A DNA stretch of 64,000 nt from Okeania sp. KiyG1 (GTDB lineage: Bacteria; Cyanobacteriota; Cyanobacteriia; Cyanobacteriales; Microcoleaceae). Position 1 is the stretch's first letter. The number at the start of each line of letters is the position of its first letter. Where the stretch lies: the NCBI RefSeq assembly GCF_014132355.1, contig NZ_BLZO01000013.1, positions 17,651 through 81,650 on the forward strand. Direction: 5' to 3'. The translations under genes and the position numbers were made by a program. The notes under the pieces were generated by a model. That model searched no databases, was not told the origin of the DNA, and saw nothing but the letters and a program-made list of their open reading frames with translations. Of the stretch, positions 9,477 to 16,921 are shown piece by piece.

Positions 9477-9956
9477 TTATGTAGGAGGAGGTGCAGATTT
9501 ATCTTCTACTATGTACTTGTAAATCTCTTTGTATGGGCTCTTTGCAGCGATCGCTCTTTCTACTGCACGGACTTTCTTGATCGGACATCCAATAGACTCA
9601 ATCTTCTTAGAGCCTTTAGAGCGCCAGCAATATTTCCAATACCAATGCTTGAGTTCGTTCGTCCCCCGCGTTTCTTCTTTAATTCGGGGATACTCTACAT
9701 AACCATTTTGGGTGGATTTCCAGCTTGTATATTTATTAAGCCATCCACTGCCCCCCACTGGCTTATACTGAATTTTTCCGGTAGCATTTGCTATCGGAAG
9801 CCTAGACTCTTTTTTGGGCAGGTCTCCTGGGATTTGAGTATTGTTGTTTCTTTGATGACGTTTGTTTGGTGGTAAGTTACCACTACTGTTACCAGTTGCA
9901 CATTGATGTGGTGTGGTGTGGGCAGTTCGGGGTATAGCTCTCTGTTGTAGTTTCAT
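9477..9956 (-). CDS. Paralogue of the repeat protein (Trp/Tyr-rich domain)
   Basis: A 159-residue protein. Residues about 65-155 match the C-terminal domain of the 8101-9042 protein (KPVGGSGWLNKYTS, KHWYWKYCW, GCPIKKVRAVERAIAAK, ending in a Pro-rich tail). The N-terminal 60 residues are unrelated, polar and probably disordered. The DNA just before the shared domain holds another palindrome (CCGGTAGC-ATTT-GCTATCGG, 9778-9797) at the position equivalent to the palindromes in the paralogue. No Shine-Dalgarno is seen before ATG 9956. Function unknown; a duplicated plasmid gene is likely. Confidence 0.6.
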   Translation of the reverse strand: MKLQQRAIPRTAHTTPHQCATGNSSGNLPPNKRHQRNNNTQIPGDLPKKESRLPIANATGKIQYKPVGGSGWLNKYTSWKSTQNGYVEYPRIKEETRGTNELKHWYWKYCWRSKGSKKIESIGCPIKKVRAVERAIAAKSPYKEIYKYIVEDKSAPPPT

Positions 9957-10014
9957 GATTTAGAAAAGGATGTAATTTATTAGCTGAATTGAGAAGTTTG
10001 AGTTGAGATCTAAC

Positions 10015-10692
10015 TCAAAATACGTTTTCTTCGTTGTCGTTTGATTTGGGAGAGTCTGGTTTTTTTCCAGTCTCTAAACCAGCCTGGGGCTTTTTTACCT
10101 CCAACTCTCCTTGCTCTGAGCTAGAAGATTGAGTACGATCACCGGATGATTTTGGTCTGAGGTGATAGAACTTATAAGGGATTTCAGCGCTGACTAAAAA
10201 TGCTTCTAAGTAAAAGTCGTATTTTGCCAGTTCACCAATTAATTTTTGTTCTATTTCTAGTTCGTATTCTTCACCGTGGTGAATACTTCCTACGACTGTA
10301 CCGTAGTGAGTTACGGTGAGGTCTACATCATCATGTGTCACTTTGAAGCCTTCAAGTTTTTCGACTTGAGCTTTGATGACATCCATCCAGGTAGGATCGT
10401 CGTCATCTGCTTCACTGAAGAAGTTAAAGTCGTCTTCTTCCTCAACTGTAGGTTCATTTGCTACAAGTGTATTGCTATCAACAAACTTCTCTTCACTTGG
10501 TTTCAGAAATTGTTGATTTTTCACATCATTCAGTTTGTTCCAAGCAGGAGAGCAATAGAAAAGTTCACTGAGTAGTCGTTCGGCAATTTCAAACTCTTTA
10601 TCGTCCCAATTTTCTTTGGTAATTGTAGCGACCAGCAATCTTATTGCCCTCGACCAGCAATAACGAACTTTTTGAGCCAAGATTAACTGCAA
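10015..10692 (-). CDS. Hypothetical protein, 5' end replaced by transposon end
   Basis: The frame is open from TTG at 10692, but its first ~23 codons are translated from the terminal repeats of the mobile element at 10624-11143. Only the part from about 10623 downward (TKENWDDKEFEIAERLLSE...) looks native, about 200 residues. It is strongly acidic in the middle (EEEDDFNFFSEADDDDPTW) and has a Lys/Ser/Gln-rich tail. No ATG with a ribosome binding site is left near the start, so the original 5' end was probably lost when the element inserted. Function unknown. Confidence 0.5.
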   Translation of the reverse strand: MQLILAQKVRYCWSRAIRLLVATITKENWDDKEFEIAERLLSELFYCSPAWNKLNDVKNQQFLKPSEEKFVDSNTLVANEPTVEEEDDFNFFSEADDDDPTWMDVIKAQVEKLEGFKVTHDDVDLTVTHYGTVVGSIHHGEEYELEIEQKLIGELAKYDFYLEAFLVSAEIPYKFYHLRPKSSGDRTQSSSSEQGELEVKKPQAGLETGKKPDSPKSNDNEENVF

Positions 10693-11143
10693 CTATATTT
10701 GTGTTTGAGCCAGAATTAACTGCAACTAGCCAGCAATAACTTTTTTAGGCCAGAGTTAATTGCAAATAGTCTAAAACTTTTGTAGCATCTACATTTCCCA
10801 ACAAAGGAATTGTTGGTGTGGTAAATTAACTCGTCATTAATCACAATACTTTTACTTTGAAAGATTTACGGCTTTCTTAACTTGAAAAAGCCGATTTTCT
10901 CGTTGACTCAGGTATATGAACCAGGAGTAAAAAAACGTTCGTTTTCTTTACACGTCTAGTTGCAGTTAATTCTGGCTCAAAAAAGTTATTGCTGTCTGGT
11001 TGCATTTAATTCTGGCTCAGTTGCAGTTAATTCTGGCTCAGTTGCAGTTAATTCTGGCTCAAACGTTAATCTAGTTGCAATTAATCCTGGCTCAAAAAGT
11101 TCGTTATTGCTGGTCCGGGGCTTTCTTATTGCTGGTCGCTACA
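10624..11143. mobile_element. Gene-less mini-element with Tn7-like ends (TGT...ACA)
   Basis: The two ends are about 70-bp near-perfect inverted repeats starting TGTAGCGACCAGCAAT. Inside each, two short sites (GACCAGCAAT) are followed by long sites close to GAGCCAGAATTAACTGCAAC: three on the left (10674, 10707, 10747) and five on the right (10959, 10999, 11020, 11041, 11074, inverted). TGT...ACA termini plus asymmetric arrays of ~20-bp sites are the hallmark of Tn7/Tn5053/Mu-type transposons, where TnsB-like transposases bind. The 190-bp centre has no gene, so this is a non-autonomous (MITE-like) derivative. I see no clear 5-bp target duplication. Confidence 0.7.
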
Positions 11144-11461
11144 ATTAAATACCCAGGTACGAATAATAGTTAGGTTATCTCCCCAACCAGCTTTAGAGCC
11201 ATTAATACTAAAAAGACAGCGATTTGCTCCTTGGTAAGTAGCTTTATAATAGGGCTCGCCTCCACCAGATTTGTGAATAGTAAAATTGGTTAGCTGAAAA
11301 CTTTGGGGAGTATATGAGGGCATGATGACAGGAACTCCCGCCTCTCTTAATTGACTAATTTCATCAGATGTTCGAGCAAATACTTTTTGTGTTACAGCAA
11401 AATTAACCAATACGCTAATAAAACCAAATATTAACGTAGTTAGTACAGACTTAATTTTCAT
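11126..11461 (-). CDS. Small secreted protein, 3' end overlapping the mini-element
   Basis: A 111-residue protein with a signal peptide (Lys at residues 2 and 4, hydrophobic core LTTLIFGFISVLVNFAV, cleavage likely after VFA). The mature part is about 80 residues with two Cys, YKATYQ and GGGEPYY. The last five to six codons and the stop come from the terminal repeat of the 10624-11143 element, so the native C-terminus may be missing. No Shine-Dalgarno is seen. Function unknown; export to the periplasm is predicted. Confidence 0.5.
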   Translation of the reverse strand: MKIKSVLTTLIFGFISVLVNFAVTQKVFARTSDEISQLREAGVPVIMPSYTPQSFQLTNFTIHKSGGGEPYYKATYQGANRCLFSINGSKAGWGDNLTIIRTWVFNCSDQQ

Positions 11462-11721
11462 GGTAGTGGGTTAAATAAGTGTGGAATAAATAGATAATGG
11501 GCGTTACCGAAATCATAATTGTTTTTCAAAAAATAATGCTTTTTTAATTCTAGCAAAACTCTGTAGAGGACACATACATAGTACCTAGCTATATGCTGGA
11601 TAACCTGTTACGATAAAACTTTTTATTATAACATTTTTTTGAATATATACTCACATCTTGCACCAACAAAAGTTGATATGAAGAACAATAACTGAAATAC
11701 TTATCTGATCGGAGGTGGGAG

Positions 11722-11750
11722 TTAGTTATCTCTTCTCAATAGAGAACTAT
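11722..11750. promoter_or_regulatory. IS-B palindrome near left end
   Basis: The half-site TTAGTTATCT, a 9-bp spacer, then AGAGAACTAT. The right half is identical to that of the 12223-12251 palindrome; the left half matches 8 of 10 bases at the same spacing. It lies about 75 bp inside the left terminus, beyond the 3' end of the accessory gene. A protein-binding site is inferred. Confidence 0.55.
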
Positions 11751-11787
11751 AATGAAGAAGTAATAAAAACCAGAGGGTAAATTAATC

Positions 11788-12189
11788 TTACTCTACCCGA
11801 TGACCTGCTTTTTCTTCATCGGGATATAAATCTAACCAACTTTCATAAAGTGCTTCGATAGCTGAAGTTAATTGCTCAATTTTACCTCTTCTAATCACAG
11901 CATTCACTCCATCTATATGTGCTTGACTTCCTGCTTTTCCTAAATGTTTAAAACGCGAAAATTCCCCTTTTTTATTACTTTTTGGGAAAACAGATCTAGA
12001 CCCTTTGAGTTGATAATACCAATAATGATATTTTTGCCCTTTGGCTTGATACCGTGCTACATAACAATCAGCAGGAGCAACCCATCCTGAAGCTTCAATT
12101 TCTGATTTTTCACGTTTTAAAGCAGCTATAGCTTCTCTAATACGGTCTGCTCGCTCTGCTATTTCTAGATTACTGTTGATTTTAGCCAT
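11788..12189 (-). CDS. IS-B accessory protein
   Basis: I start at ATG 12189 (MAKINSNLEIAERADRIREAI), giving 133 residues; a further upstream frame to 12261 overlaps the transposase start and reads as spacer. The protein has an N-terminal helix, then PADCYVARYQAKGQKYHYWYYQLKG, then FKHLGKAGSQAHIDGVNAVIRR and an acidic end. The same order (a Tyr/Trp-rich strand, LGKAGS-AHID-V, a helical tail) occurs in the accessory protein of IS-A, so they are homologues on two different transposons. A DNA-binding or regulatory role is inferred from the basic helix, the divergent arrangement and the palindrome between the genes. Confidence 0.65.
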   Translation of the reverse strand: MAKINSNLEIAERADRIREAIAALKREKSEIEASGWVAPADCYVARYQAKGQKYHYWYYQLKGSRSVFPKSNKKGEFSRFKHLGKAGSQAHIDGVNAVIRRGKIEQLTSAIEALYESWLDLYPDEEKAGHRVE

Positions 12190-12222
12190 TTTTTGAGCTT
12201 TTTGATTATGGAATATGTTATT

Positions 12223-12251
12223 ATAGTTCTCTATTTTAAACAGAGAACTAT
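12223..12251. promoter_or_regulatory. IS-B operator-like palindrome over the transposase start
   Basis: Perfect 10-bp arms ATAGTTCTCT / AGAGAACTAT are separated by 9 bp. The right arm ends on the ATG (12250-12252) of the transposase, and the left arm lies about 34 bp from the accessory start. Binding here could shut off both promoters; an mRNA hairpin hiding the start codon is an alternative. Confidence 0.6.
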
Positions 12252-13373
12252 GTTGCCTCACCCCATTTTATCCCAAGTTGACGAATTACTCTGCTCTTTA
12301 AAAGAATTAATGCCCACAATTTATCAAAAGAAACTCTAGAATCTGTTTTAGGCTTGTTTCTACATAGTCAAGGAAATGCTGTTCCTCATCATTGTCAAAC
12401 CAAATCAGAAAGTGCTATTAGTCGCTTCTTAAATCATTATAATTGGTCAACTCGTTCTCTGATACGCACTGTTCGTTCTTTCATTCTCAACTTAGTTTTA
12501 TCTGAAAGAATAAAAGGACGAAAACTCATTTTACAAGTTATTCTAGATTTAACAACTCTTGAAAAAGTAGGGAAGTTTGTTCATCTAAAAGAATTAGTTA
12601 GAGTTTATAATCATAAAAAAGGTTTACACATCGTTGTTCTTTACTTAGTTATAGGTAATTGGCGATTTCCTTGGAGTTTTCGTGTATATAGAGGCAAAGG
12701 AACCTCATCACCTTCTCAACTGGCTTTAAAATTACTGAATACATTGCCTTCTATTTTGACAAAATCTTTCCCAATTTATGTTTTAGGAGATACAGCCTTT
12801 GGGACAATTAAATTCATTGAAAAACTCCGTGACAGTTCTTTTAATCATCATGGAATTCTTGGCATCCCTAATACCAGAAAATTAACTGATGGACGTAAAG
12901 TGTCTGAACTAAAAACTCGTGGACAACAAGTTTATCTAAACGGCTTAAATTTTCCTGTCTTCTTATCATGGGTTTGGCTAAAACGAGATGGAAAAAGAGT
13001 TAAGCGATTTGTTATTTCAACTAAACCTATGAAGGGAAAAACTATCGTCCGTTGGGGAAAACGTAGATGGCAGATTGAAGGTTTCTTTAAAACGGCCAAA
13101 CATCAATTTAGTCTCCATCGTTTTGGACAAAAAACTTTATTAGGGGTTTATCGTTGGTTAATTCTTTCTCTCGTCTCTTATTTATTAGCTTATTGGATTT
13201 ATTTACATAATGGTTATTTTGATGATTTAGATTGGTATGATTCAGCCGAAAAAGCCTTAGTTTTGCTCTTACCTCAGATTTTACTCCTTTCCCTTATCAA
13301 AAAATTAAAGTTACTAAATCCTTGGTTTTATAAACACGGTTTGGAACTTTGTCTTGTCAGGTGCAAGATGTGA
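12250..13373 (+). CDS. IS-B DDE transposase (IS4-like), one frame break
   Basis: Translation from ATG 12250 gives about 29 codons (MLPHPILSQVDELLCSLKEL...) before a stop; the second frame carries on from there, open to 13373 (ESVLGLFLHSQGNAVPHHC...). One missing A near 12335 (AAGAAACTC) joins them, and 1124+1 nt is then exactly 375 codons. Catalytic features: VILDLTTL (first Asp), VLGDTAFG (second Asp), and WGKRRWQIEGFFKTAK with the YREK-like Glu. This fits the IS4-type DDE fold. The C-terminus is hydrophobic and ends inside the right terminal repeat. Confidence 0.7.
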
Positions 13374-13460
13374 GTATATCTAAATTAGTCATTAAAAGCC
13401 ATTTTGTGGCCTTGATAAAATGTGTTAAATGTTTAATTGGACTTTGGACAAAAAGAAAAC

Positions 13461-13485
13461 AGTTAGCGTAATATTTACGCTAACT
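13461..13485. promoter_or_regulatory. IS-A palindrome, left end
   Basis: The arms AGTTAGCGTAA / TTACGCTAACT (11 bp, perfect) surround TAT, 24 bp inside the element. A second perfect palindrome AGAGAAATATTTCTCT follows at 13491-13506. Relatives of the first lie at the divergent promoter (15034) and the right end (15568). Confidence 0.6.
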
Positions 13486-13563
13486 ATATTAGAGAAATAT
13501 TTCTCTGTCTCCAGTGAATTTAATCACTGAAAAATGGCAATAATTAAGAGTTGTCGCCCACTA

Positions 13564-15009
13564 CTAAGAAACTTTTCGTTGTTTTTTGGATTTTTTTTTG
13601 CCTTTGATGATAACTTGATGACGAGTTCGTGGTGTTGTTTTATATCCTTTAATCCGTCCGGTAGAATAACCTCGACGTTTAGGAGATGTCGTCATTGTAC
13701 CCAAAGTCGAAATTATTCGATAAAAATCTCTTTGAACTAAACTGGGAGTGATTTTAACTGATTTATTAGTCTTCAAATAATGTTCCCAAGGACGGGGTAA
13801 AACAATGGCTAAATTCCTAGCAGCCCATAAATTAACATAAGCAATTAATGTTAATTTGAACCAATTTTCTTCATGTTCAACATCAGGGGTTGAATAAGCT
13901 GTCATTAATAATCTTTGTTTACCAAATCGGAACAGATGTTCTATGTCATAACGTTGCCGATAAGATTCATAGCAATCAATCAAACTTAACTCTTGACGTC
14001 GAGAACCAATAACAATTAACCACATCGGTTTCCCAATCTGATTACCTACTTCATCAGTAATATTAATTTGTAGTAAAGTAAAAGGATAACGATTCATTTT
14101 ATAGTTCTGAGTTCCTTTCATTAACATCTGGTTCCAACCCGAAATTGTTACTGTCAATTGACGACCTTTTCTAGTAGTAAAAATGGATTGACTAACCTCC
14201 GTAGGTTCATGCCAAGTATTCTCATCTTTCAGGTCAAATTTATCTCCATACCAACGGGGATGTCCTGAAGTAATTGCTTGGTGTTCTTTCCTGATAAATT
14301 GACGGTAAAAGACTCGATTGCTTCTCACTCGTGTCACGGTAATTAAGTTTTTATGCTTGACTTGTTCTCCAATAAAATTTCTTTGGCTGTAGAAACTGTC
14401 AGCAACTAAAACTGATAACTTCTCTCCAGAGAAAGAAGCAGTTTTAAAGATTTTTTCCAGTTGTTTATTACCAATGTTAGTAGCCTTTTCTGACGAGGGA
14501 ACCCTTTCTCCTAATAAGGGAACAGCCCAAGGTACATTACCTGTTGCTATTCTCTCTGGTAAAGCGCATATAACTGAATAATAATGGCCAATACTAATGG
14601 GTTTATTTCCTTTAATTGGATTGGGATAATTGATAAAAGTTTTGTCGGCCAATGTAGCTGAAAAAGGACGTGGACAAGGAGTTGTATCAATTCCAAATAA
14701 ATGAAAATGTCGGGAAACTGGAGTAGGAATTGTTTGAGACGCAGCCTCTAATAAGTAATTAACTTGTTGTGAGTAATTATCATCATTTTTATCAGGTAAA
14801 AATTCTTGAATTCCTTTATATAAACTGTTATAATTTCGTCGAAATAAAGGATGTTCAGACAATTCTACTACCGAACTTGCGATGGAGTTTGATGAAAGGG
14901 CATCTACTAATTCTATAATAGTTTCAATTCTTGCATTAACTCCATGATAAAGGTTTTGCCTCCAGGATAAGAACTCCTTGATTGATTGACTGTTTTCTTG
15001 ATTTTCCAT
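13564..15009 (-). CDS. IS-A transposase (DDE, NF041680-like)
   Basis: A 481-residue protein starting MENQENSQSIKEFLSWRQNL. Motifs: FGIDTTPCPR (Asp), VLVADSFYSQR (Asp), YRQRYDIEHLFRFGKQRLL (Glu region), and a very basic tail (KGKKKSKKQRKVS). I recognise the type as a large cyanobacterial IS4/IS701-like transposase. It is intact, unlike most other transposases here, and an identical copy lies at 61953-63398. Its start faces the accessory gene across 76 bp that include an operator-like palindrome. Confidence 0.85.
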   Translation of the reverse strand: MENQENSQSIKEFLSWRQNLYHGVNARIETIIELVDALSSNSIASSVVELSEHPLFRRNYNSLYKGIQEFLPDKNDDNYSQQVNYLLEAASQTIPTPVSRHFHLFGIDTTPCPRPFSATLADKTFINYPNPIKGNKPISIGHYYSVICALPERIATGNVPWAVPLLGERVPSSEKATNIGNKQLEKIFKTASFSGEKLSVLVADSFYSQRNFIGEQVKHKNLITVTRVRSNRVFYRQFIRKEHQAITSGHPRWYGDKFDLKDENTWHEPTEVSQSIFTTRKGRQLTVTISGWNQMLMKGTQNYKMNRYPFTLLQINITDEVGNQIGKPMWLIVIGSRRQELSLIDCYESYRQRYDIEHLFRFGKQRLLMTAYSTPDVEHEENWFKLTLIAYVNLWAARNLAIVLPRPWEHYLKTNKSVKITPSLVQRDFYRIISTLGTMTTSPKRRGYSTGRIKGYKTTPRTRHQVIIKGKKKSKKQRKVS

Positions 15010-15033
15010 GGTTGTGAATAATACACCTCTGAA

Positions 15034-15058
15034 TGTTAGTGTATATTTTACGCCAACA
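15034..15058. promoter_or_regulatory. IS-A palindrome in divergent promoter
   Basis: TGTTAGTGTA / TACGCCAACA form an imperfect dyad (8 of 10 matches) sharing the TTAGTGTA/TACGC core with the palindromes at both ends of IS-A. It lies between the transposase start (15009) and the accessory start (15086). Confidence 0.5.
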
Positions 15059-15085
15059 TAAATCCTTTCTTAACTATTCAGTCTC

Positions 15086-15513
15086 ATGTCTACACCGAAA
15101 TCCAAGCAAACCACTCAACCTGCAGCCATTAGAGGGAAACAAATTCAGGGTTTAATCCGTCAGATGAAGCAGAAAATTAAGAAAATTGAACGAGAAGGAG
15201 AGGTGATTCCTCGTGAAGTTCATATCATCCGTTATCAAGTCAATAGAAATCAGAAACTTTACTATTATTATAAATTACAATCTGCTTCACCGATTTTTCC
15301 TATGGCTACTGATAGTCAGAAAAAACTAAATATAAATATTTAGGCAAAGCGGGTAGTGAAGCTCATATTGATGCAGTTGAAAAAATGAGTCGAAGGAATC
15401 TTATTGATGAGTTGGAGAGAGTTGTTCATTCCCTTCAAGAAAGTTATTTAGATATTTGTTTTGGTGGAGAAATTGAACCAGACCCATCCTATGATCTTCG
15501 GGATGATAAATAA
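15086..15513 (+). CDS. IS-A accessory protein, frame broken at an A6 tract
   Basis: The first frame gives 85 residues (MSTPKSKQTTQPAAIRGKQ ... YYYYKLQSASPIFP) and stops at 15343. Adding one A to the A6 tract at about 15320-15325 restores YLGKAGSEAHIDAVEKM and runs to TAA 15513; 428+1 nt is then exactly 143 codons. The restored protein is homologous to the IS-B accessory protein (LGKAGS-AHID-V and the Tyr-rich strand). Both IS-A copies have the same A6, so the break is a property of the element rather than one random error. Whether the full-length form is made by slippage is unknown. Confidence 0.65.
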
Positions 15514-15567
15514 TGTCAAAAACAAAGATAATTCCAGTATGAATTCGGTCTTTAAACCTTAATTTTG

Positions 15568-15596
15568 GTAGTTAGTGTAACTATTACGCTAACTAC
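15568..15596. promoter_or_regulatory. IS-A palindrome, right end
   Basis: The arms GTAGTTAGTGTAA / TTACGCTAACTAC have 13 positions with one mismatch around CTA, 21 bp inside the right terminus. It mirrors the left-end palindrome. Confidence 0.6.
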
Positions 15597-15663
15597 TTTT
15601 TTTTGTCCAAAGTCCAAGTTTAATTTTTGTTGTTCTAATTGAGTAAATGGAAAACTTTTTAAT

Positions 15664-15819
15664 GTGATCAATTTATCTGAAATAATGGTGATGGTTTTGG
15701 GTGTGAGGGTTCTGGAGAGTAGCGATCGCTGTGGAAATTGCAATCTACCTGTTATGTCTCTCACATTTCGCTTCTGTCCTTATTGCGGTCAGCCTTATCA
15801 GACTACATCTAAAGAATAA
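15664..15819 (+). pseudogene. C-terminal zinc-ribbon fragment next to IS-A
   Basis: A 51-codon frame from GTG 15664 contains CGNC and, 16 residues on, CPYCGQPY, a four-cysteine zinc-ribbon arrangement at the extreme C-terminus. The frame is closed by TGA just upstream, near the right target duplication of IS-A. It is probably the tail of an older gene; a tiny intact zinc-finger protein is the alternative. Confidence 0.35.
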
Positions 15820-16921
15820 GAAAACCTTATCCAACAAGCCAAAATCTTAGATTTTTCAAGCTCTGAAACCTTTGTATAGATAGGGTTTCATTTCGCTTAT
15901 TGCCGTATAGTGACAGCTTCGCTATATTTACCCCTAGTTGGTGTACCTAGATTATTTTTTGATTCTTTGTTTAAACCGAAACACCGCAACCAACACCTCA
16001 AGAACTCCATCTAACCAAAACTAACTAACCTCCACTAAGCAATCTAAGCAAACTTTGACTAAATTCCTAGAAGTTCGCAAGTTCATCTTCTAGAAATCAA
16101 GTCTACAGTAAGCTTGCGTCTAGGAATAGCCGCCGATTGCAAGTGTCGCTAAGGCTTCGTTTCCTCCTGTCGTCGGAACCAACCGTTTTGGTAAGATTCC
16201 GTAGTCTTTCGGCTTTTGGTAGCTATAGTAGTCGGCGAATGATATTTTGAAAAAGTTTGAGTCGAAATCAACGATCCAATCGTGCCGAAGTCGGCTTTTC
16301 TTTCCTGCCAATACCCGCCCACCACCCAGGCACATTTTCAGTTCGCTCCGCACCCACTTCGACACAGAACTCCGCAAGCTCCGCTCTGTGTAACGAAGTG
16401 GGTCTAAAAATGTGCTTCAAATGAAGCTCTGAAATCTTTATGTCACAAAGTTTTTGGAGGTCGTGTCAATATCTTAGCGTACAAAGAACCCGTTTTGGCA
16501 CAGTCTCCCGTATTTCGACTCAAGTTAGCTACGCTCTGTGTATCACAGGCGAGTTGGCACGCTTTTTGCAGCTTCTCTAGTTTTAGCTCATCCACCGACT
16601 TGTTATCTTTACAGAACTTTACAACGCTGCACTTGATGACACGAACCTTCTATTTACCTAAATATAGCTACAAAGCTTGTGGGGCATAGCTTACAACCTT
16701 AGCGTACATTTTCGTACCATTACTACTGAATCACTGAATCCCTTACCTCTAGGACATTTTAGCCGTAGACAAGATATGTATAATTTAGGACACTTTGGTA
16801 AAGTTTTGTTACGGTGATAGCGTAAATAGCGATGTCTGAGATGCCCACAGACCAAAGCTTCTATCCCCAGATGGCCCCTGGTTGCACGAACCTTCGATCT
16901 ACGCCATCAAGAAGCTTACAG
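15820..16921. other. Gene-poor stretch
   Basis: About 1.1 kb without a convincing gene. The only 85-codon frame (16377-16120, minus) has no ribosome binding site or family resemblance. The stretch holds a small dyad GAAACC/GGTTTC near 15865-15891 and a long nested inverted repeat at 16329-16424, and it ends at the Tn7-like terminus. It may be degraded cargo or non-coding RNA territory. Confidence 0.4.
16329..16424. repeat. Nested inverted repeat, possible structured RNA
   Basis: Three arm pairs nest in order: GCACATTTT/AAAATGTGC, then ACCCACTTCG/CGAAGTGGGT, then ACAGA/CTGTGT, with a GC-rich loop CTCCGCAAGCTCCG. A folded RNA or cruciform of about 95 nt is predicted by eye. No gene overlaps it convincingly. 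Confidence 0.45.

Larger units (their letters stand above)
11645..13379. mobile_element. Insertion sequence IS-B with accessory gene
   Basis: The terminal inverted repeats are ATATACTCACATCTTGCACC at 11645 and its complement ending at 13379. The 1735-bp element contains a plus-strand transposase and a divergent accessory gene, with a 29-bp palindrome at 12223-12251 repeated near the left end at 11722-11750. A target duplication could not be settled. The transposase has one frame break. Confidence 0.8.
13437..15617. mobile_element. Insertion sequence IS-A, copy 1
   Basis: The terminal repeats are TTGGACTTTGGACAAAAA and its exact complement. The 2181-bp element is flanked on both sides by GTTTAA (13431-13436 and 15618-15623), a perfect 6-bp target duplication. 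It holds a minus-strand transposase and a divergent accessory gene. A second copy starts at 61826; their encoded proteins are identical and I see only a poly-T length change (8 versus 6) near the right end. Confidence 0.9.

Noticed and set aside
10959-11093. Direct repeats that look like a small CRISPR array
   Set aside because: Units are spaced irregularly (21-41 bp), some with almost no spacer, and occur inverted at 10674-10766. They fit transposase binding sites at a transposon end.
10960-11148. A 62-codon plus-strand frame
   Set aside because: It is a translation of the terminal repeats of the mini-element (repeating VNSGS), with no ribosome binding site.
10618-11149. Target-site duplication of the mini-element
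   Set aside because: The 5 bp outside each end (GTAAT and ATTAA) do not match as direct repeats, so no duplication is claimed.
13534-13740. A plus-strand 68-codon frame, repeated at 61923-62129
   Set aside because: It is the antisense of the C-terminal part of the IS-A transposase; duplication follows from the two IS copies.
15310-15345. Classical -1 ribosomal frameshift heptamer in the IS-A accessory gene
   Set aside because: The A6C run is present, but its phase (CAG AAA AAA CTA) does not fit X XXY YYZ in the zero frame. Slippage on the homopolymer remains possible, so it is not called programmed.
16120-16377. An 85-codon minus-strand frame
   Set aside because: No ribosome binding site, no recognised motif, and it overlaps the nested inverted repeat. 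Treated as chance.
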